Source: an uncultured Christensenella sp. (GTDB lineage Bacteria > Bacillota > Clostridia > Christensenellales > Borkfalkiaceae). From it: a DNA stretch of 64,000 nucleotides. Below, one piece after another: positions 25,255 through 33,492 of this stretch. Position numbers and translations under genes: made by a program. The stretch is from contig CAJTYL010000001.1 in assembly GCA_910583855.1 (NCBI GenBank), positions 62,001 through 126,000 of the forward strand, read 5' to 3'. Below the pieces are notes generated by a model that saw only the letters and a list, made by a program, of their open reading frames with translations, searched no databases and was not told the DNA's origin. Numbering within the stretch: position 1 is the stretch's first letter; the number at the start of each line of letters is the position of its first letter.

Positions 25255-25510
25255 ATCTATATAATAAATGGCGCAAGCAAAACCACGCTTTTGCGACAGC
25301 GCACTCAATTTGTGGCTATGCCGCCTTTGTACCATATTATTTGAATTTTTTTAATGAGGTGTGCAAAGCGTCGCTATCGCTAGCGCAGCAGTGTAAATTT
25401 GCGCAATTATATAATGAGTTGCCATTAACGATTGCGCAAAGAGCGGCAGAGCCGCTAAAAGTCACGAAAAATTGCAGGCGCGGAATAGCCAAGATTTTTG
25501 TAAGGTGTTT
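25255..25510 (+). other. long prmA leader with a possible small upstream ORF
   Basis: The ~250-nt leader begins almost at once with ATG (25268) opening a 28-codon frame to 25354. Further on are an inverted repeat TTGCGCAAT / ATTGCGCAA and a small hairpin AGCGGC-AGA-GCCGCT just before the prmA ribosome binding site. No known RNA family is recognised. An 89-codon frame from 25245 begins inside the -10 box and is probably spurious. Confidence 0.4.
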
Positions 25511-26452
25511 ATGAAATTTACCGAACTCACAATTCATACGACGACCGAGGGTAGCGAGCTTATCGCCGATATTCTTTGGCGCTATACAAACTACGGCGTC
25601 GCCATCTCCGACGTCAAGGATGTTATCGCTTTGCAGCAAAACAAGATTCTTTATTGGGACTACATAGATGAAAATTTATTGAACGAACGGCAGGACGTTC
25701 TCGTCAAGGCCTTCGTGCCGCAAGACGAAACGGCAACCGTCTTACCGAAAATCCGCAGTGACTTCGAAGAACTCAAACAAAACTGCGCGGGCTTAACGCG
25801 TTTGGGCTCGTTGGAAACGACTCTGCGCGAAGTTGAGGGGGACGATTGGATTGAAATCTGGAAGACACATTTCCGCCCCCTGCATATAGGCGAAAGAATA
25901 GTAGTCTGTCCCGAGTGGATTGCTTACGACAAAAAACCCGACGAAGAAGTTGTCAAGCTCGACAGCAATATGGCGTTCGGCACGGGCGAGCACGAAACTA
26001 CGGCGATGTGCCTTAAATTGTTGCAGAAATATTTAACGTACGACAGCGTGTGTATAGACGTTGGTTGCGGTAGCGGGATACTCGGTATTTCCGCCGTAAA
26101 GCTTGGCGCAAAGTACGCGTATCTTACCGATATCGACTACGTTGCCGTGGAAAGCGCAAAGCACAATTCGGAAATTAACGGCGTTGCGGACAGGGTGACG
26201 GTGGCGCATACCAACCTTTTGGATAACGCCGCGATTAAGGGCGATATAATCTTAGCCAACATAACGGCGGAAATTCTGTGCGGACTTGCGCCGTCCATTC
26301 CCAAAAATTTAAAGGCGGGCGGAACGCTCGTTTTAAGCGGCGTTATCGAAAGCCGTCTTGAAGCGGTAATCGCCGCGTTCACCGCGCAGGGGCTGAAACT
26401 TGAAAATAAATTAAAGGAAGGGGAGTGGCTCGCCCTGTCGTTTAAATTATGA
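25511..26452 (+). CDS. prmA: ribosomal protein L11 methyltransferase
   Basis: PrmA trimethylates ribosomal protein L11. The 313-residue protein has an N-terminal substrate-recognition region (MKFTELTIHTTTEGSELIA), the segment LDSNMAFGTGEHETTAMCL, the SAM loop CIDVGCGSGILGI near residue 178 and the catalytic NITAEIL. The ATG at 25511 follows TAAGGTG. It overlaps rsmE by 4 bases, the standard prmA-rsmE-mtaB order in Bacillota. Confidence 0.95.
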   Translation: MKFTELTIHTTTEGSELIADILWRYTNYGVAISDVKDVIALQQNKILYWDYIDENLLNERQDVLVKAFVPQDETATVLPKIRSDFEELKQNCAGLTRLGSLETTLREVEGDDWIEIWKTHFRPLHIGERIVVCPEWIAYDKKPDEEVVKLDSNMAFGTGEHETTAMCLKLLQKYLTYDSVCIDVGCGSGILGISAVKLGAKYAYLTDIDYVAVESAKHNSEINGVADRVTVAHTNLLDNAAIKGDIILANITAEILCGLAPSIPKNLKAGGTLVLSGVIESRLEAVIAAFTAQGLKLENKLKEGEWLALSFKL

Positions 26453-27177
26453 GCGGACGCAAAAGATTTTTTATTGAAAAGCTTCAAGGCGACGTAAGCG
26501 AAGTATATCTGGAGGGCGAGGAATTTATCCACGCCAAGACCGTATTAAGGGTAGAAGAGGGCGCGGAAATTATCCTTTTGGACGGTAGCGGAAAAGAGTA
26601 TTCCGCGATAGTAGCAAAGATAGAAAAACATCGTTTGTTGGCGCATATTACGGGGTCAATCGACGGAGACAGAGAACCGCAAACCGAAATTTACCTGCTT
26701 TGCGGCGCGTTGAAAGGGGATAAAACCGAGCTTGTCGTTCAAAAGGCGACGGAGCTTGGCGTAACTAAAATCGGAGTATTCGCCTCCGAATACTGCTCCG
26801 CGTTTATGAACGGCAACAAGATAGAGCGGCTAAAAAAAGTCGCAAGGGAATCGGCAAAACAGTGCATGCGTTCGCGCGTGCCCGAGATAGAATATTTCAA
26901 TGATTTGGTCGGCGCGTTGAAGTCTGCGGACGGGTATGACAATAAATTATTTGCATGTGAGTTTTTGGAAAGCGGCAGCGGCTTTGACCTGTCGCGCATT
27001 AGCGGCTCCACCGTCGCCGTCGTCGGCAGCGAGGGCGGCTTTTCCCAAAAGGAGTACAAACTTGCTACTGCTTCGGGCTTTGCGGGCGTCTCCCTCGGCA
27101 AAAGAATTTTACGCGCGGAAACGGCGGCAATATCTATGTGCGCTCTCGTTGCGTACGCCCTCGGTGAACTGAAATGA
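26449..27177 (+). CDS. rsmE: 16S rRNA (uracil-1498-N3)-methyltransferase
   Basis: RsmE is a SPOUT (knotted) methyltransferase. The 242-residue protein has an N-terminal PUA-like part (FIHAKTVLRVEEG), then KATELGVTKIGVF, the SAM knot VAVVGSEGGFSQKE near residue 190 and SLGKRILRAETAAI. It overlaps both neighbours by 4 bases (ATGA). Confidence 0.95.
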   Translation: MSGRKRFFIEKLQGDVSEVYLEGEEFIHAKTVLRVEEGAEIILLDGSGKEYSAIVAKIEKHRLLAHITGSIDGDREPQTEIYLLCGALKGDKTELVVQKATELGVTKIGVFASEYCSAFMNGNKIERLKKVARESAKQCMRSRVPEIEYFNDLVGALKSADGYDNKLFACEFLESGSGFDLSRISGSTVAVVGSEGGFSQKEYKLATASGFAGVSLGKRILRAETAAISMCALVAYALGELK

Positions 27178-28394
27178 ATGCTGTTGTTTTTACTTTGGGC
27201 TGTAAGGTCAACGAGGTTGAAAGCGCGTCTATTATGGCTTCGCTTGAAAAGCTTGGCTTTGAAACCTCGGATAAGCTCTCCTTTGCCGATATCTATGTCC
27301 TGAACACCTGCGCCGTCACGCGCGAAGCGGAGAAGAAGAGCCGCCAGCTTATAGCGCGCGCAAGGAAGTTCAACCCCGCCGCTCAGGTTTTCGTCTGCGG
27401 CTGCGCTTCGGAAAAGGATAAAAAGGCGTACGAGGATAAGGGCGTGACTTTCGTTTGCGGTGCAAGGGACAAGGAAGAAATAATCGCCGCCGTAGCAAGC
27501 CGTTTCGGCTGTGAAAATATAGGTCTCGGTTTCCCCAAGCAGACCAAAACGCGCGCCTTCATAAAGATACAGGACGGGTGCAATAACTTCTGCTCCTACT
27601 GTATAATTCCCTACCTTCGCGGACGTGAAAAATCGCGGAAAGTAGAGGATATATTGGGGGAAATCAAAAAAACCGATTGTCCTGAAATTGTTTTAAACGG
27701 CATAAACATTTCTTCCTACGGCTATGAAGGCGTAACGCTTTGCGACCTTATCCGCGCTTTAAGCGGAGTAGATAAACGCGTGAGGTTGGGTTCTTTGGAG
27801 TGCGGTATTATAACCAAAGAATTTCTATCCGCGCTCAAAGGTTTAAAGGACTTTGCTCCGCAATTTCATCTGTCCTTGCAAAGCGGCTCCACCGCTGTGT
27901 TGAAGACTATGAACAGGCATTACACTCGTGAAGAATATATTGATAAGTGCAAGCTCGTTTACTCTTATTTCCCTGACGCGGCGATAACCACCGATATAAT
28001 CGCGGGGTTTGCAACCGAAACGGAAAAGGACTTTGAAGAAAGTCTTTCGATTATAGATAATGTAGGCTTTGCGCGCGTGCACGCCTTTGCATTTTCCCCG
28101 CGCGAGGGTACGGTCGCCTATAAGCTTAAAGACCTTCACGCCGATATTAAAAGCGAACGCCTTCACAGGCTTCTCGCCGTGGGCGAAACCGCAGCGAAAA
28201 GGTATATTGAAAGGTTTCTTTATAAGCCTTTGACCTTTATCGCCGAGGAGGTGGAAGAGGGGCTTACAACGGGATACACCCCCAACTATATTAAAGTTTA
28301 CGTGCCTGTACCGCTTGAAAGCGGCAAAAAATACGGCGTGCAGCTCAGCGGAATTTTCAAGGATGGCGCTTATGGAAAACTCATTGATAACTGA
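27174..28394 (+). CDS. mtaB: tRNA t6A37 methylthiotransferase MtaB
   Basis: MtaB turns t6A37 into ms2t6A with two iron-sulfur clusters. The 406-residue protein has an N-terminal UPF0004 domain with three Cys (FTLGCKVNEVE, LNTCAVT, VFVCGCAS), the radical-SAM motif CNNFCSYC near residue 138, and a C-terminal TRAM-like region. Length and motifs are complete. Its 3' end overlaps the next membrane-protein gene. Confidence 0.94.
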   Translation: MNAVVFTLGCKVNEVESASIMASLEKLGFETSDKLSFADIYVLNTCAVTREAEKKSRQLIARARKFNPAAQVFVCGCASEKDKKAYEDKGVTFVCGARDKEEIIAAVASRFGCENIGLGFPKQTKTRAFIKIQDGCNNFCSYCIIPYLRGREKSRKVEDILGEIKKTDCPEIVLNGINISSYGYEGVTLCDLIRALSGVDKRVRLGSLECGIITKEFLSALKGLKDFAPQFHLSLQSGSTAVLKTMNRHYTREEYIDKCKLVYSYFPDAAITTDIIAGFATETEKDFEESLSIIDNVGFARVHAFAFSPREGTVAYKLKDLHADIKSERLHRLLAVGETAAKRYIERFLYKPLTFIAEEVEEGLTTGYTPNYIKVYVPVPLESGKKYGVQLSGIFKDGAYGKLIDN

Positions 28395-30093
28395 TGAAAA
28401 ACCCGTAAAAACGAGCGTCGGTAGCAGAATAAAATTTTTCTTTAAAGAAACCTTCCGCCCGCACTCTAAGGAAGAATATGCCGAAGTTTTTGCGCGCGGT
28501 CTCGGCGCAAATTGCAGTGAAAAAGTCGCGCGCAAACTGCCCTGGCTCTATATCCGCGTCTTTGCGCTCAACCTCGTTCTGTTTGCGATTACGGCAATTA
28601 CGTTCAGAGTCGCGCGTTATTCCGCCGACTATCTCACGGCAATACTTTTCGGCGGGCTTCTCTTCAATATTCCGCTGTGCATATTATTTTTCGAGCTCTA
28701 CCCGAAACGCGATTTAAGTCTTTTAAAACTCTTTGCCGTACTCGTAATTGGTGGGGTCGTTTCAACGATTTTAATAACGCTCGGCTACGAATTTATTTAC
28801 TCCACCGATAGCGAGCCAAACGCGTGGATTTCTACGCTCTGGGTGGGCTTTTGGGAAGAGTTTATAAAGGGCGCGGTCGCGATCGCCGCAATAGCGCTTC
28901 TCAAAAGAAAAGACCCGCTTTTGTGCTTTTTAATCGGCTTCGCCGTCGGAACGGGCTACTCGTTTACCGAGGATTTGGGCTATATTTATTCTCTGTCGCG
29001 CTCGGACGGGGTGAGCTGGCTCGTGCTCACTTCTGTGGGAAGGGGGCTGTCCTGCGTTTGCTCGCACGCGCCTTGGACGGCTATGATAGCTTGGGCGTAT
29101 TCAAAATTCAAAAAGCCGTTTATTAATTTCCGCTTTTACGGCATTGCCGTCGCAATGATGGCTCTTCATTACTTTGCCGACGTTCCGTTTTTTGACGATA
29201 ACCTCAACATATTGCGGGGTGTAACCGTCGGTTGGGCAATAGAAGCGGCGGTCGTAGCCGCCATATTTGTTGCCGTTTTCTTCGTGCTTAAAGGTTATTT
29301 CAAAGAATTATATACGGAAGAAAAGCCCGCGCTTTTCCAACCCGCCGCGCTCGATAAACGCGCCAGGCTATCGCAGGCTGCAAACGTAACGGCGGTACTT
29401 TGCGCGGCTCTTTTAAGCGTTCTCGCTTGCGTCGGCTGTTGCGTAAGCGTGGGCAATAAACTCGTATACGATAAGATTTTTTCGGATAGCGAATTTATCG
29501 CGTTCGTTCAATGCAATCTGTCGTTTAATTATAATCTTAAAAGAGAATACGACGCCGGGCAAGTCGATTATTCGCAGTTCAAGTCCGATGGCGTTTTGCG
29601 CGGAGCAACGCAAAAGGTCGTTGACGACGAATCGGGTTACGAATACTTTTACGTCTATAAATTCGAAAATAAAGATAAAATACCCGTGCTTCAAAGCGTG
29701 GGCGTCAGACTAGAAAAGCTGTATTATTTAAGGCAGATGGTGGTTTTCGAGGACCACTATTACACCTACTACGGCTATCCGCCCGAATACCCTCCCGTTG
29801 ACGAAAGCTTATGGAACGAAAACGACGGCAATGAAGACGACGGTAACGGAGACGGGGAAGAACCGGAAGAAACGCCCAAGCCCTTGAAAGTTATAAACTT
29901 TTTCAATATTCTAGACGCAAACTGCGGCTATTCTATGGAAGAGGACTGTTTTGAGATAAATAACGGCAAGACCGAGTTCGTCGGGCTCGGAGCGATTATC
30001 GCGCTTTCCGCGCTTGCGGGGGCAACGTTAATTGGTGGAAGCGCGGCGTTTATAACTTTAAAAATTAAAGCAAGGAGAGAAGAAAATGTTTGA
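28372..30093 (+). CDS. PrsW-like intramembrane glutamic protease
   Basis: About 573 residues. The membrane domain shows the PrsW signatures: FWEEFIKG (E-E-x-x-K) near residue 161, GTGYSFTEDLGYIY near 197, and conserved histidines in CSHAPWT and MALHYFADVPF. PrsW proteases cleave anti-sigma factors or sense membrane stress. Unlike short PrsW proteins, this one has a second part: another membrane helix near 345-370, a soluble region of about 150 residues with an acidic low-complexity stretch, and a final helix near the C-terminus. I start at the ATG at 28372 (AAGGA nine bases upstream), overlapping mtaB by 23 bases; an ATG at 28363 is also possible. The stop overlaps the HIT gene by 8 bases. 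Confidence 0.82.
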   Translation: MENSLITDEKPVKTSVGSRIKFFFKETFRPHSKEEYAEVFARGLGANCSEKVARKLPWLYIRVFALNLVLFAITAITFRVARYSADYLTAILFGGLLFNIPLCILFFELYPKRDLSLLKLFAVLVIGGVVSTILITLGYEFIYSTDSEPNAWISTLWVGFWEEFIKGAVAIAAIALLKRKDPLLCFLIGFAVGTGYSFTEDLGYIYSLSRSDGVSWLVLTSVGRGLSCVCSHAPWTAMIAWAYSKFKKPFINFRFYGIAVAMMALHYFADVPFFDDNLNILRGVTVGWAIEAAVVAAIFVAVFFVLKGYFKELYTEEKPALFQPAALDKRARLSQAANVTAVLCAALLSVLACVGCCVSVGNKLVYDKIFSDSEFIAFVQCNLSFNYNLKREYDAGQVDYSQFKSDGVLRGATQKVVDDESGYEYFYVYKFENKDKIPVLQSVGVRLEKLYYLRQMVVFEDHYYTYYGYPPEYPPVDESLWNENDGNEDDGNGDGEEPEETPKPLKVINFFNILDANCGYSMEEDCFEINNGKTEFVGLGAIIALSALAGATLIGGSAAFITLKIKARREENV

Positions 30094-30415
30094 TAACGAC
30101 TGTATATTCTGCAAAATAATAAGGGACGAAATCCCCTCTGTAAAGGTGTACGAGGATGAAAAAATGCTCGTCTTTAAGGACGTTGAGCCAAAGGCAAAGG
30201 TTCACCTTTTGGCAATCCCGAAGGACCACTTTAAGCTGCTTTCGGAAATGAATGAAGACCGTGCGGAGTTGTTGAAATATATGCTTTTAAAAATACCCGA
30301 AATAGCGGCGGCAAACGGACTTAAAAACGGTTACCGCCTTATCGTAAATCAGGGCGACGACGCGGGTCAAACTGTGTTTCATTTGCATATCCATGTACTC
30401 GGCGGCGAAACTTAA
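30086..30415 (+). CDS. HIT-family (HINT) nucleotide hydrolase
   Basis: The 109-residue protein has the N-terminal CIFCKIIRDEIPS, YEDEKMLVFKDVEPKA, IPKDHF and the histidine triad HLHIHVLGG at the C-terminus. HINT-type enzymes hydrolyse adenosine phosphoramidates. GGAGAG precedes the ATG. It overlaps the PrsW-like gene. Confidence 0.95.
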   Translation: MFDNDCIFCKIIRDEIPSVKVYEDEKMLVFKDVEPKAKVHLLAIPKDHFKLLSEMNEDRAELLKYMLLKIPEIAAANGLKNGYRLIVNQGDDAGQTVFHLHIHVLGGET

Positions 30416-30457
30416 ATTGGTAATAGACTGCCACATATGCTTGAAATAACGCTATTT

Positions 30458-30490
30458 TAAAGGCGGTGGAGATAATCTCCGCCGCCTTTA
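30458..30490. terminator. bidirectional terminator between HIT and WYL genes
   Basis: 15-bp stem with one G-U pair and a TAA loop. It lies where the two converging genes end and overlaps the WYL stop codon. Confidence 0.75.
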
Positions 30491-31408
30491 TACGTCTTCT
30501 GCAATTCTTTTAGCCACTGCCTTTACGCGTTCTTTAAGCTCTGCGGGTTGTTCAACCTTTATCGCTCCGCCGTAGCTTAAAATTTTGTTCACCAAAACCC
30601 CGTCGTCCGGGAGCGTTAAGTTTGCAACGAAGCCGTTCCCGTGCGGCTCGATATTGTCGATTCCCAGCCATTCTTCGGCGTCGGGAAGGGAGTTTTTTTT
30701 AATGACGAAGGTCACGTCTATAAGTTCGTAATCGTCGCGTTTAAAGCTGAGGTTTACGTCGCTTCTCGTAAACTCCTTTTTCTTAAAAGTTTTGCCCGTG
30801 AACGACGCGGACTTGATTCTTCCCACTTTAAACGTCCTGAACTCCTGCTTCGTGTGGCAGAACGCCCAGACGTACCACACGTTCTGTTTAAAGATAAGTA
30901 CGTGCGGGTCGATTACGCGTTTGCTGTGTTCGCCCTCGCGGGATATGTAGTCGATAAGCAGACATTTGCAGTCGTTCACAGCTTGCTCGCATACGCCCAT
31001 TTTATCCGAGAATTTTACCACGTCGCCCCAGGTTCCGCCGTCGACTATCACGTTGCCGCAGACGGAAAGCTCAAGCTTTTCCTGTTTTTTACGGCTTTCT
31101 AATTTCTCCCTTGCGGAAATCAAGCTTTCGTCTGAAATCTGCGAAGCCATAGCGTCAAGCGCGTTAACGGTAGCGGAGTACTCTTCCCGCGTGAAGTAGC
31201 CCGCAGGCAAGCGGAATGTGTCGGCAATGGTTAAACCGCCGTACCGCCCTCTCGTAACGTCGATAGGCACGCCGCAAACTATAAGCTCTTCCACGTAGCG
31301 GTACACGCTGCGTACCGAAACCTCGTACCTTCTTGCAATCTCCGTAGCGGTGACCTTGCGCTTCTGCAATAAAAGCATCAAAATTTTAAGCATAACGTTG
31401 TATTTCAT
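30488..31408 (-). CDS. HTH-WYL transcriptional regulator
   Basis: About 306 residues in the YafY/DeoR-like class. The N-terminal winged helix (about 1-60) includes VTATEIARRYEVSVRSVYRYV, followed by RGRYGGLTI. A WYL ligand-sensing domain spans about 130-210 (CLLIDYISREGEHSKRVIDP, NVWYVWAFCHTKQEFRTFKV), then a WCX-type extension. WYL domains are thought to bind nucleotides or nucleic acids. I start at the ATG at 31408, because the frame open to 31450 adds non-family residues. It is divergent from a tiny-protein operon, with a palindrome over its promoter. Confidence 0.85.
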   Translation of the reverse strand: MKYNVMLKILMLLLQKRKVTATEIARRYEVSVRSVYRYVEELIVCGVPIDVTRGRYGGLTIADTFRLPAGYFTREEYSATVNALDAMASQISDESLISAREKLESRKKQEKLELSVCGNVIVDGGTWGDVVKFSDKMGVCEQAVNDCKCLLIDYISREGEHSKRVIDPHVLIFKQNVWYVWAFCHTKQEFRTFKVGRIKSASFTGKTFKKKEFTRSDVNLSFKRDDYELIDVTFVIKKNSLPDAEEWLGIDNIEPHGNGFVANLTLPDDGVLVNKILSYGGAIKVEQPAELKERVKAVAKRIAEDV

Positions 31409-31477
31409 TGTTATATAACCGCCTTGTCCAACGTATAATAAACCGTTCAAAGAAAGATTAATTATTATTTTTTAAAA

Positions 31478-31506
31478 ATTTTATCATATATGACAATATT
31501 TGTCAA
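31478..31506 (-). promoter_or_regulatory. WYL-gene promoter with overlapping palindrome
   Basis: On the minus strand, TTGACA (31506-31501), a 17-base spacer and TAAAAT (31483-31478). The perfect palindrome TGACAA-TAT-TTGTCA at 31491-31505 covers most of the -35 box and spacer, fitting an autoregulatory operator. Confidence 0.65.
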
Positions 31507-31565
31507 GTATACTCGATAAAATAGACCTTGTTAAAATACTTAACGACGTGGAGGCGTAACAAAAA

Positions 31566-31751
31566 ATGAACTTTACTGCATATATAGAAAGACAGAAGGG
31601 GCTTATAAGGGAACGTCACGAGGGCGAGCTTTTTCTTTTGGATAAAGGTGAAGTCATTCCCGTGACCGAAAGCGATAAGCTTTTTGCCGAGCTTGACAAG
31701 GTAAAGGGGCTTAACACCCGCGAAAGAATGTCGTTCAGGAGGGTCGGATGA
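31566..31751 (+). CDS. small unrecognised protein, 61 residues
   Basis: A charged, soluble-looking protein with an amphipathic N-terminus (FTAYIERQKGLIRERH). A GTGGAGG eleven bases before the ATG makes translation likely. The stop overlaps the start of a 26-residue membrane peptide. It is divergent from the WYL regulator, which may control it. I do not recognise the family. Confidence 0.65.
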   Translation: MNFTAYIERQKGLIRERHEGELFLLDKGEVIPVTESDKLFAELDKVKGLNTRERMSFRRVG

Positions 31752-31828
31752 TAGAATTTATTAAAAAGGCTTTTAAAATTACCGTTGCAAGCACTGCGGC
31801 GATAATAATTATAGCTTTGATTTTTTAA
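31748..31828 (+). CDS. 26-residue membrane peptide
   Basis: ATG overlaps the previous stop (ATGA). The product is a short amphipathic, lysine-containing start (MIEFIKKAFK) and one hydrophobic helix to the C-terminus. The coupling to the 61-residue gene suggests a real small membrane protein, possibly a partner or a toxin-like peptide; the role is unknown. Confidence 0.5.
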   Translation: MIEFIKKAFKITVASTAAIIIIALIF

Positions 31829-31838
31829 AGAAAAAAAG

Positions 31839-31869
31839 AGCGGCGGCGCACTTCGAGTGCGCCGCCGCT
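31839..31869 (-). terminator. terminator of the ABC importer operon
   Basis: Perfect 14-bp GC-rich stem with a TCG loop. On the minus strand it is followed by seven T residues, 40 bases after the permease stop. It can also stop the tiny-protein transcript from the other side. Confidence 0.8.
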
Positions 31870-31909
31870 ATACGTTTTGCGGAAAAAGTTTTATATCGGT
31901 AAGGCTTCG

Positions 31910-32719
31910 TCAGCGTACTACTTTTTTCTCGATAAGCGCGATTATTCCGTACATTCCGCCGGCTAAAATGCAGAGTATGAAAGTAGCCGCCATAACTAGG
32001 TCAAGCTTAAAGACTTGCCCGCCGTAAACGATAAGATACCCAAGCCCCGCTTTTGATACGATGTATTCGCCCATAATCGAGCCTATCCAGGCAAGCCCCA
32101 CGGCAACCTTCAAAGTGTTCATAAGCGCGGGTAGCGATGCGGGAATAATCAGCTTTCTCAAAGTGGTGGCGCGTCCTGCGCCCATCGACTTCATAAGCGT
32201 AAGCTTCGTCTTGTCAACCGCAATAAAGCCTGCAAGCATATTCATTATGCAAACTATCACGGATACGAGTACGGTCATAAAAATTATAGCGTCGTAGCCC
32301 GTGCCTATCCAGATAATAATCAGCGGACCCAAAGCGATTTTGGGCAGAGAGTTCAGAACCACTATGTATGGTTCAACAATCTTCCTTACCGTTTCGCTCG
32401 ACCACAGAATGACAGCTACCGCGTACCCTATAACTACTGCAAGCACGAAACCTACAATCGTTTCCATAAGCGTTATGCCGATGTGGTAAAAAAGCGTTCC
32501 GTCGGAGTACAGGCTTGCGATAGTCGTACACACGCGGGAGGGGGAGCTGGTTATAAACGGGTTTACGATTTTTAACCCCGCAAACAGCTCCCATACGCCT
32601 AAAATTATTACCAATACGGAAATCCGCGACAGGTGAATTATCAGTTTTTTGTTCTTCTGTTTTTTAAGATACGCGACGTGTTCGGGTGAATAGTCGGGTT
32701 TTTCTTTTTTGTTTTTCAT
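31910..32719 (-). CDS. ABC transporter permease (SsuC/TauC/ThiX type)
   Basis: The 269-residue protein has about six membrane helices and the BPD-transport-type EAA loop, seen as SMGAGRATTLRKLIIPASLP near residue 175. Segments such as NSLPKIALGPLIIIWIGTG are typical of the nitrate/sulfonate/HMP family permeases. It is the last gene of a three-gene operon with an ATPase and an NMT1-type lipoprotein. Confidence 0.9.
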   Translation of the reverse strand: MKNKKEKPDYSPEHVAYLKKQKNKKLIIHLSRISVLVIILGVWELFAGLKIVNPFITSSPSRVCTTIASLYSDGTLFYHIGITLMETIVGFVLAVVIGYAVAVILWSSETVRKIVEPYIVVLNSLPKIALGPLIIIWIGTGYDAIIFMTVLVSVIVCIMNMLAGFIAVDKTKLTLMKSMGAGRATTLRKLIIPASLPALMNTLKVAVGLAWIGSIMGEYIVSKAGLGYLIVYGGQVFKLDLVMAATFILCILAGGMYGIIALIEKKVVR

Positions 32720-32761
32720 AAGTCTAAATCCTTTGTTAATTTAAGCATATGTCGGGGTCAA

Positions 32762-33487
32762 TTAAATTCCAAGTTCTTTTCTCAGCACCTCGAAGGTCGC
32801 CGCAAACTCGCCGCATTCCCGCCTTGATTTGGGGCTGTTTCCGCCAAAACTTATCATATGCTCGGCAACCACGGTTGCGGGTCGGGCAGATAATACGACA
32901 ACTTTATCCGAAAGCGCGATAGCTTCCGATATATCGTGCGTGACGAGAAGAGCGGTCTTTTTTTCGCTCTTTATAATGGACTGCACGTCGTCGCAAACTT
33001 CAAGGCGCGTCTGATAGTCGAGCGCGGAAAACGGTTCGTCTAATAGAAGAATTTCGGGCTCAGCCGAAAGCGTTCTTATAAGCGCGACTCTCTGCCGCAT
33101 GCCGCCCGAAAGCTGCGAGGGCGTCTTTTTCAAAAAGTCTTTAAGCCCGTACTTTTCGGCAAGCTCCAAAGCCTTTGCCCGCTTTTCGGGCGTGTTGCGC
33201 TTTTTCACCTCCAACGGCAGAAATATGTTCTGCTCAACCGTGCGCCAGGGGAACAGCGCGTCCCGTTGCAGCATATAGCCGCACTCGCCGTTTCCCCGCA
33301 CTACTTCCCCGGCGGAGGGAGCTAAAAGCCCTGCCGCAAGCGAAAGTATGGTGGTTTTGCCGCACCCCGAAGGACCGATTACGGATACGAACTGTCCGTT
33401 CTCTACGGTAAAGCTCAGGTCGCGTACCGCCGTCGTTTCGCCCTCTTTGGTATGGTAGGTATAGTAAATATTTTTAAATTCAAGCAT
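32762..33487 (-). CDS. ABC transporter ATP-binding protein (SsuB/TauB type)
   Basis: The 241-residue ATPase has Walker A GPSGCGKTT near residue 38, signature LSGGMRQR near 125, Walker B EILLLDEPFSALD near 145 and the switch histidine in LLVTHDISEA. It is close to NitT/TauT-family ATPases. It is 5 bases downstream of the lipoprotein gene. Confidence 0.93.
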   Translation of the reverse strand: MLEFKNIYYTYHTKEGETTAVRDLSFTVENGQFVSVIGPSGCGKTTILSLAAGLLAPSAGEVVRGNGECGYMLQRDALFPWRTVEQNIFLPLEVKKRNTPEKRAKALELAEKYGLKDFLKKTPSQLSGGMRQRVALIRTLSAEPEILLLDEPFSALDYQTRLEVCDDVQSIIKSEKKTALLVTHDISEAIALSDKVVVLSARPATVVAEHMISFGGNSPKSRRECGEFAATFEVLRKELGI

Positions 33488-33492
33488 CGTTA

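Noticed and set aside
25245..25514. 89-codon frame before prmA
   Set aside because: Its GTG start lies inside the -10 box of the only promoter, the product is not protein-like to my eye, and it runs into prmA.
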